This document shows positions 59,178 to 64,000 of a stretch of 64,000 nucleotides of DNA, in pieces. A program made the translations under genes and the position numbers. The notes beneath the pieces are model-generated. The model had not been told where the DNA came from, made no database searches, and was given only the letters and a program-made list of their open reading frames with translations. The stretch comes from Kineococcus aurantiacus. Its GTDB lineage: Bacteria; Actinomycetota; Actinomycetes; Actinomycetales; Kineococcaceae. How positions within the stretch are numbered: the first letter of the stretch is position 1; each line of letters starts with the position of its first letter. Location: positions 868,001 through 932,000 of the forward strand of contig NZ_JACCBB010000001.1 in the NCBI RefSeq assembly GCF_013409345.1, written 5' to 3'.

Positions 59178-60203
59178 TCAGGCGGCCGCGCGGACCCGGT
59201 CCAGGACGTCCAGGACGGCGACGGCGTCGGCGGCCTCGACCGGCAGCGGTCCGCCGCGCAGCAGGGCGCCGGCCAGCCCGCGGTAGAAGGCGGCGTAGTC
59301 ACCGGGTGCCACCGGGACCTCGGCCGGGGCGTCGACGGTCCCGCCGCGGGCCGGGGCGGTGCGCACCCCGTACCCGGCCGACCCGGGGCCGAGCCCGGCG
59401 GCCAGCTGCGCCTCCTGCGGGTCCAGGCCGTCGACGGCGAAGGCGCCGCGCTCGCCCAGCACGTGGAACCGCGGGCCCGGCAGCGCGGCGACGGCACTCA
59501 TCCACAGGTGCGAGCGGACCCCGCTGCGGTGGTGCAGGGCGACGAAGGCGTCGTCCTCGGGGCCGGGGCCGGGGCGGCGCCGGTCGAGCTCGGCGGTGAC
59601 GGAGTCGACGGGGCCGAACAGCTGCAGGGCCTGGTCGACGAGGTGGGTGCCGAGGTCGGCGAGGATCCCGCCGCCGTCGGCGACGGGGGCATCCATCTTC
59701 CACGCCTTGCCGCCGGCCGGTTCCCACCACGTGAAGCGCGAGGCGAAGCGGTGCACCCGTCCCAGGGTGCCCTCGGCGAGCAGCCGGCGCAGGGTCAGGA
59801 AGTCCCCGTCCCAGCGGCGGTTCTGGAACACCGTCAACGGGGTGCGGGTGGCGGCGGCCACGTCGAGCAGCTTGCGCGCGCCGGCCGCGTCGACGGCCAG
59901 CGGCTTGTCGACGACCGTCGCCAGCCCGGCCTGGAGCGTGCGGGTGGCCAGGTCGACGTGGGTGGCCGGCGGGGAGGCGACGACGAGGTCGAGCTCGTCG
60001 CGGCGGGCCAGGACCTCCCCGGGCGAGGTGACCACGGCCACCCCGGGCAGCGCCGCGCGGGCGGCGGCCGCGCGGGCGGGGTCGCGGGTGACGACGACGT
60101 CGACGGTGAACTCGGGGTCGGCGGCCAGCAGCGGGCCGTGGAACACCGCCCCGGCGGTGCCCCAGCCGACGACGGCGGTGCGCAGGGGGCGCGGGGCGCT
60201 CAC
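59178..60203 (-). CDS. Gfo/Idh/MocA-family oxidoreductase
   Basis: 341 residues. Rossmann motif TAVVGWGTAGAVFHGPLL (about 9-26), DKPLAVDAAGARKL (an E-to-D variant of the EKP motif, Lys present), and FQNRRWDGDFLTLRRLLAEG of the YvaA/YdgJ-like branch; ADLGTHLVDQALQLFG. GTG overlaps the ATPase stop (GTGA). With the flavoprotein next to it, it could process the sugar-like or opine-like part of the substrate. Confidence 0.9.
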   Translation of the reverse strand: MSAPRPLRTAVVGWGTAGAVFHGPLLAADPEFTVDVVVTRDPARAAAARAALPGVAVVTSPGEVLARRDELDLVVASPPATHVDLATRTLQAGLATVVDKPLAVDAAGARKLLDVAAATRTPLTVFQNRRWDGDFLTLRRLLAEGTLGRVHRFASRFTWWEPAGGKAWKMDAPVADGGGILADLGTHLVDQALQLFGPVDSVTAELDRRRPGPGPEDDAFVALHHRSGVRSHLWMSAVAALPGPRFHVLGERGAFAVDGLDPQEAQLAAGLGPGSAGYGVRTAPARGGTVDAPAEVPVAPGDYAAFYRGLAGALLRGGPLPVEAADAVAVLDVLDRVRAAA

Positions 60204-61030
60204 AGGACCTCCGCCAGGAAGCGGCGCAGGCGCTCGCTGCGGGGCTGCTCGAACAGCTGCGCGGGCGGGCCGGCCTCGACGACGCGGCCCTCGTCCATGA
60301 AGACGACCTGGTCGGCGACGCGGCGGGCGAACCCCATCTCGTGGGTCACGACGACCATCGTCATGCCCTGCCGGCCCAGGGTCGCCATGAGGTTCAGGAC
60401 GCCCTTGACCAGTTCGGGGTCCAGGGCGCTGGTCACCTCGTCGAAGAGCATGACCTCGGGGTCCATGGCCAGCGCGCGGGCGATGGCGACGCGCTGCTGC
60501 TGGCCGCCGGACAGGTCCCGGGGCCGGTGGTCGGTGCGCTCGGCCAGCCCCACCTCGGCGAGGCGGGCGTGGGCGCGGCGCAGGGCCTCGGCCCGCGGGA
60601 CGCCCGCGACGGTGCGGGGGGCGAGCGCGACGTTCTCCAGCGCGGTGTGGTCGGGGAAGAGGTTGAAGTGCTGGAACACCATGCCGATGCGCCGGCGCAG
60701 CCGGTCGGGGTGCTGGCCCCGGGTGCTGGTGCCGGCGAGCAGGACGTCGCCGCCGCTGGGTTCGTGCAGCCGGTTGATCCCGCGCAGCAGGGTCGACTTG
60801 CCCGAGCCGGAGGGGCCGATGACGCAGGTGGTGCTGCCGGCGGGGACGGAGAACGTCACCCCGCGCACGACCTCGACGGGGCCGTAGGACAGCCGGACGT
60901 CCCGCAGGTCCAGGGCGGACCCGGCGTAGGCGGGTGCGGGCGCGACGGCCTCCTGCACGACGGTTCCTCCGGCGGTGGGGTCCTCGGCGGTGGGGTTCTG
61001 GGCGGTGGGGTTCTCGGCGGTGGATCTCAC
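60200..61030 (-). CDS. Amino-acid-type ABC transporter ATPase
   Basis: 276 residues. Walker A VIGPSGSGKSTLL, signature LSGGQQQRVAIARAL, Walker B VMLFDEVTSALDPEL, H-loop VVVTHEMGFA: the GlnQ/HisP type. GTG 61028-61030 overlaps the permease stop (GTGA), but the first 24 codons are mostly a 15-bp tandem repeat. A second GTG at 60956-60958 has a better ribosome site (GGAGGA, 6 nt), giving 252 residues. The shorter form has the usual family length. Confidence 0.92.
   Translation of the reverse strand: MRSTAENPTAQNPTAEDPTAGGTVVQEAVAPAPAYAGSALDLRDVRLSYGPVEVVRGVTFSVPAGSTTCVIGPSGSGKSTLLRGINRLHEPSGGDVLLAGTSTRGQHPDRLRRRIGMVFQHFNLFPDHTALENVALAPRTVAGVPRAEALRRAHARLAEVGLAERTDHRPRDLSGGQQQRVAIARALAMDPEVMLFDEVTSALDPELVKGVLNLMATLGRQGMTMVVVTHEMGFARRVADQVVFMDEGRVVEAGPPAQLFEQPRSERLRRFLAEVL
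60971..61023. repeat. 15-bp tandem repeat at the 5' end of the ATPase gene
   Basis: ggcggtggggtcctc (60971-60985), ggcggtggggttctg (60986-61000), ggcggtggggttctc (61001-61015) and a partial fourth. Read on the minus strand in frame it encodes repeated Asn/Asp-Pro-Thr-Ala units between the two candidate starts. Confidence 0.85.
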
Positions 61031-61818
61031 AGGCTGCTCCCGCGGGGTCCGGCGGGCGCGGAGGGCGCGAGTTCGGCGACCTCGTCGAGCCCGCTCTTGG
61101 GCGGTGTGGGGACGCGGCGGCCGGTGCGGAACCGGGCGTCGACGACGTTGACCACGTGGGTCAGCGGAACGGTGACGACGAGGTAGAACACCCCGGCCAG
61201 CACCAGCGGGGACAGGTTCCCGGACAGCACGGCGGCGTCCTGCCCGACGCGGAACAGTTCGCGCTCGGAGGTCAGCAGCCCCAGGAAGTACACGAGGCTG
61301 GAGTCCTTGACGATGGCGATGAACTGGTTCACCAGGGCCGGCAGCACCCGCCGCACCCCCTGCGGGACGACGACGAGCCGCATGGCGCGGCCGTAGCTCA
61401 TGCCCAGTGCGCGGCAGGCCTCCAGCTGGCCGCGGTCGACGGCCTGGATGCCGGCGCGGAAGATCTCCCCGAGGTAGGCGCTGGAGATGAGGGCCAGGGC
61501 GATGATGCCCAGCGGGTAGGGCGAGGGCCCGAACACCGACTGGCTGAACCGGGCGAAACCCTGGCCGATGAGCAGGATGGTGAGGATGGCCGGCAGGCCG
61601 CGGAACACGTCGGTGTAGATGCGGGCCGGCACGCGCAGCCAGCGCGACGTCGAGATCCCCATGAGGGCCACGACCATCGCGAGCACGGTGCCGATGACGG
61701 TGGCGGCCAGCGAGATGACCAGGGTGTTCCTCAGGCCGGTGGCGAGCAGCTGCGGCAGGACCGCCAGCATCGCCTGACCGTCCAGGAACGTCCGGGAGAT
61801 GGTCTCGAACCAGGTCAC
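61027..61818 (-). CDS. Amino-acid-type ABC transporter permease
   Basis: 263 residues, HisMQ/GlnP type: five helices, LATGLRNTLVISLAATVIGTVLAMVVALM first, and the loop QLEACRALGMSYGRAMRLVVVPQGVRRVLPALVNQ that docks with the ATPase. A single permease, so it would work as a homodimer. 13 bp after the binding-protein gene. Confidence 0.93.
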   Translation of the reverse strand: MTWFETISRTFLDGQAMLAVLPQLLATGLRNTLVISLAATVIGTVLAMVVALMGISTSRWLRVPARIYTDVFRGLPAILTILLIGQGFARFSQSVFGPSPYPLGIIALALISSAYLGEIFRAGIQAVDRGQLEACRALGMSYGRAMRLVVVPQGVRRVLPALVNQFIAIVKDSSLVYFLGLLTSERELFRVGQDAAVLSGNLSPLVLAGVFYLVVTVPLTHVVNVVDARFRTGRRVPTPPKSGLDEVAELAPSAPAGPRGSSL

Positions 61819-61831
61819 GACGTCGCTCCCG

Positions 61832-62704
61832 TCAGGACGCCGCGGGCGTGCCGGAGGGGCTGGGTGTCCCGGTCCGCTCGGCGCTGGGCAGGTACTGCTC
61901 GGGCATCGGCGAGCCGGGGAACCACTTCTCGTACAGCCGCTTCCAGGTGCCGTCCTCCATGGCCGCGTGCAGGTTCTCGTCCAGCGCGTCGCGCAGGGCG
62001 GTCTTGCCCTTGGCGATGGCGAACCCGGCGGGGGCGTCGAAGCTGGGGATGTCCTCGGCGTCGACGAGGCCGAACTGCTGCACGTAGGACTTCGCGGCCT
62101 CGTAGTCGAGGAAGTGCGCGTCGACGCTGCCGCCGTTGAGGGCGGAGACGGCGGCGTTGTTGTCCGGGAACCGGACGAGGTCGGCGTCGGGGAAGTTCTT
62201 GGCGGCGTAGGCGTCCTGCAGGGTGCCCTGGACGACGCCGAGGCGCTTGCCGGCCAGCGACGCCGCCGAGGTGACGCCGGAGGTGGGCGTGGTGAGGACG
62301 GTGAGGTAGCCGGCGAGGTAGCCGTCGCTGAAGTCGACGGTCTGCCTGCGCTGGTCGGTGATGCCGATGGCGGCCACGCCGGCGTCGAACTGGCCGTTGG
62401 CCACGCCGGGCAGGATGGCGGTGAAGTCCTGGCCGGTGAAGGTGACGTCGGTGATGCCCATGCGCCGGGCGACGTCGCGGAACAGCTCGACGTCGAACCC
62501 GGTGAACTCCCCCTGGGCGTCGGTGAACGTGTAGGGCTTGGCGTCGCCGATGCTGGCCACCCGCAGCGTGCCCGGCTGGATGAGGCCGTAGGGGTCCTCC
62601 TGCGGGGAGGAGGTCGTCCCGGAGGAGCTGCAGGCGCCGACGGCGAGCCCCGCCGCGGTGAGCGCGGCGGCGAGGACGGCCCGGCGGGTCGTGTGGCGTG
62701 TCAT
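61832..62704 (-). CDS. Amino-acid-type substrate-binding lipoprotein
   Basis: 290 residues, SBP family 3. Lipobox AVGAC with Cys25; [37 protein letters not shown] is the family start; ends in a Ser/Thr/Pro tail. Binds polar amino acids or related small compounds outside the cell. ATG start. Promoter and two palindromic operators lie upstream. Confidence 0.93.
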   Translation of the reverse strand: MTRHTTRRAVLAAALTAAGLAVGACSSSGTTSSPQEDPYGLIQPGTLRVASIGDAKPYTFTDAQGEFTGFDVELFRDVARRMGITDVTFTGQDFTAILPGVANGQFDAGVAAIGITDQRRQTVDFSDGYLAGYLTVLTTPTSGVTSAASLAGKRLGVVQGTLQDAYAAKNFPDADLVRFPDNNAAVSALNGGSVDAHFLDYEAAKSYVQQFGLVDAEDIPSFDAPAGFAIAKGKTALRDALDENLHAAMEDGTWKRLYEKWFPGSPMPEQYLPSAERTGTPSPSGTPAAS

Positions 62705-62738
62705 GGGTCAGCCGTTCCGTGAGAAGGGTGGGGGAGCA

Positions 62739-62754
62739 TTGAGACCGGTCTCAA
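62739..62754. promoter_or_regulatory. LacI-type operator 1
   Basis: TTGAGACCGGTCTCAA, a perfect 16-bp palindrome with the central CG typical of LacI-family sites. Its centre is 26 bp from that of operator 2. Confidence 0.85.
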
Positions 62755-62765
62755 ACATCCGCGTA

Positions 62766-62779
62766 TGAGACCGGTCTCA
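62766..62779. promoter_or_regulatory. LacI-type operator 2
   Basis: TGAGACCGGTCTCA, a perfect 14-bp palindrome identical to the core of operator 1, 10-23 nt downstream of the predicted start site of the importer operon. Confidence 0.85.
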
Positions 62780-62795
62780 ATGGCGGAACTCCGGT

Positions 62796-62825
62796 AACGT
62801 AAAGGGCGCGCCGACCACCGGTCAA
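62796..62825 (-). promoter_or_regulatory. Promoter of the amino-acid-type importer operon
   Basis: Minus strand: -35 TTGACC (62820-62825), 18-bp spacer, -10 TACGTT (62796-62801), start near 62789, just upstream of both operators. Confidence 0.55.
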
Positions 62826-62881
62826 CCCCTGGCGTTTCCACCGTGTTAAGACTTTCCCGTGCCCAGCGCCCCAGGACGACG

Positions 62882-64000
62882 ATGACCGAGCCCGCCTCCC
62901 GCCGCCGGGAGCCGACCACCGCCGACGTGGCCCGCCGGGCCGGTGTCGCCAAGGCGACCGCCGCGCGCGCCCTCGGCGGCTACGGCTCGGTGAGCCCGGA
63001 GGTGCGCGACCGCGTCACCGCCGCCGCCCGCGCCCTGGGGTACCGGCCCAACGAGCTGGCCCGCAGCATGGGCACCGGCCGCTCGCGGACCATCGGCCTG
63101 GTCGTGGGCGACATCGAGAACAGCTACTTCGGGCTGGCCACCCGCGCGATCTCCGAGGTCGCGCACGCCGCCGGGTACGAGGTGGTGCTCGTCAACACCG
63201 CCGAGCGCCACGCCGACGAGGCCGACGCGGTGCGGCTGCTGCTCGACAAGCGCGTCGACGGGCTCGTCGTCGTCCCGGCCGCCTCCTTCGAGGCCGCCCA
63301 CCTGCGCGCGGCCTGCGCCACCGGGCGCCCCGTGGTCCTGCTGGACCGCCGCCGCGAGGACGTCCCGGCCCTGTCGGTGGGGGTCGACGTCGTCCCGGCG
63401 GTGCGGGAGCTGACCGGGGCGCTGCTGGCCGCCGGGCACACCCGCGTCGCCTACCTGACCTCGCTGGAGCCGGAGTTCGACCACCCCGACCTGGAGCTGG
63501 TCAGCTCCCCCATCGCCGACCGCCTGCGCGGGATGCGCCTGGCCTTCGCCGACGCCGGGGTCCCCTTCCCCGCCGACCTGACCCTCTTCGGGGCCCACTC
63601 CCCCGCCGCCACGGCCGCGCTGGTGGACCGGGCCCTGGACGGCCCGGACCCGGCGACGGCCGTCGTGTCCTCCGACGCCGTCATCGCCCTGGACGTCCTG
63701 ACCCGGCTGCGCGAGCGCGGTGAGGACCTGCCGGGCCGGGTGTCCTTCGCCAGCTTCGACGACGCGCCGTGGGCCCCGCTGGTGGACCCGGCCGTGACCG
63801 CCGTGCGCCAGCCCATCGAGCAGGTGGGGGCCGAGTGCGCCCGGCTGCTGCTGGAGCAGGTCCAGCACCCCGGCACCGGCCGGGACAGCGGTCCGGGTGC
63901 CTCCGGGGACGGGGAGGGCGCTGGGCCGGCGCGCGTGCGGTCCTTCCCCGCGCACGTCGTGCACCGGGCCTCCATCGGCCCGGGCCCGCGGGCCCGCCGC
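62882..64000 (+). CDS. LacI-family transcriptional regulator (cut by window edge)
   Basis: At least 373 residues with no stop before the window ends. Helix-turn-helix TTADVARRAGVAKATAARALGGYGSVSPEVRDRV (about 12-45) and sensor domain from RTIGLVVGDIENSYFG. ATG 62882 follows AGGA at 6 nt. Divergent from the amino-acid-type importer operon, whose promoter region holds two TGAGACCGGTCTCA sites; it is the obvious protein to bind them. A Gly/Ser/Asp-rich insert appears near residues 335-350. The domain is essentially complete, so little should be missing. Confidence 0.93.
   Translation, partial: MTEPASRRREPTTADVARRAGVAKATAARALGGYGSVSPEVRDRVTAAARALGYRPNELARSMGTGRSRTIGLVVGDIENSYFGLATRAISEVAHAAGYEVVLVNTAERHADEADAVRLLLDKRVDGLVVVPAASFEAAHLRAACATGRPVVLLDRRREDVPALSVGVDVVPAVRELTGALLAAGHTRVAYLTSLEPEFDHPDLELVSSPIADRLRGMRLAFADAGVPFPADLTLFGAHSPAATAALVDRALDGPDPATAVVSSDAVIALDVLTRLRERGEDLPGRVSFASFDDAPWAPLVDPAVTAVRQPIEQVGAECARLLLEQVQHPGTGRDSGPGASGDGEGAGPARVRSFPAHVVHRASIGPGPRARR

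Noticed and set aside
62701-62881. SAM riboswitch or HVDL leader ahead of the amino-acid-type importer
   Set aside because: I looked for both motifs on either strand and found only the palindromic operators and promoter elements.

Overview
The window is very GC-rich (low-70s percent by eye), uses GTG starts heavily and packs genes with ATGA/GTGA overlaps. Gene content and order (proA, proB, obg, rpmA, rplU, an RNase E/G with a long N-terminal extension, MsiK-dependent style CUT1 sugar transporters without their own ATPase, LacI/ROK control) point to a free-living actinobacterium. A Kineococcus-like member of the Kineosporiaceae is my best guess; this is inference, not a database match. I see no rRNA, tRNA, IS element, phage gene or CRISPR.

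Layout. 1-7.5 kb: housekeeping block on the minus strand (proA partial, a small unknown gene, proB, obg, rpmA, rplU, rne). 7.8-13.9 kb: sulfur block 1 on the plus strand, a SAM-I (S-box) riboswitch followed by an 'HVDL' leader peptide, then a CUT1-type ABC importer, an NtaA/DmoA-like flavin monooxygenase and a DszC/SfnB-like flavoprotein. 13.9-27.3 kb: galactoside block, with GH27-like, GH4, GH2 and GH36 enzymes, one CUT1 importer, and AraC and ROK regulators. 27.4-33.2 kb: sulfur block 2, a cysteine-type leader peptide driving an FAD/NAD(P)-binding protein, and on the other strand a SAM-I riboswitch driving rhodanese, metZ, a MetE-type methyltransferase and a SAM methyltransferase. 33.3-50.6 kb: plant-polysaccharide block (GH10, GH5-like and GH3 enzymes, a ten-gene operon with CUT1 importer and oxidative sugar enzymes, LacI regulator). 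50.6-55.8 kb: sulfur block 3, a cysteine-type leader peptide heading two flavin monooxygenases, a DUF1684 protein, SufS and SufU. 55.9-57.9 kb: acetyl-CoA synthetase, ending in a long inverted repeat. 58-64 kb: an amino-acid-type ABC importer with an amine oxidase-like flavoprotein and a Gfo/Idh enzyme, divergent from a LacI regulator with two clear palindromic operators.

How it works together. Three sulfur-scavenging operons alternate with sugar operons. In sulfur blocks 1 and 3, flavin monooxygenases of families that cleave C-S bonds are placed behind SAM- or cysteine-sensing leaders. Block 2 turns reduced sulfur into homocysteine and methionine, and SufS/SufU pass cysteine sulfur to Fe-S assembly. 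The most notable item is sulfur block 1: a sugar-type importer in a sulfur-starvation operon, controlled by what looks like a riboswitch and a leader peptide in series, which suggests import of a sugar-like or otherwise bulky organosulfur compound. Many genes here begin 6-7 nt after a TANNNT -10 box, implying leaderless mRNAs.
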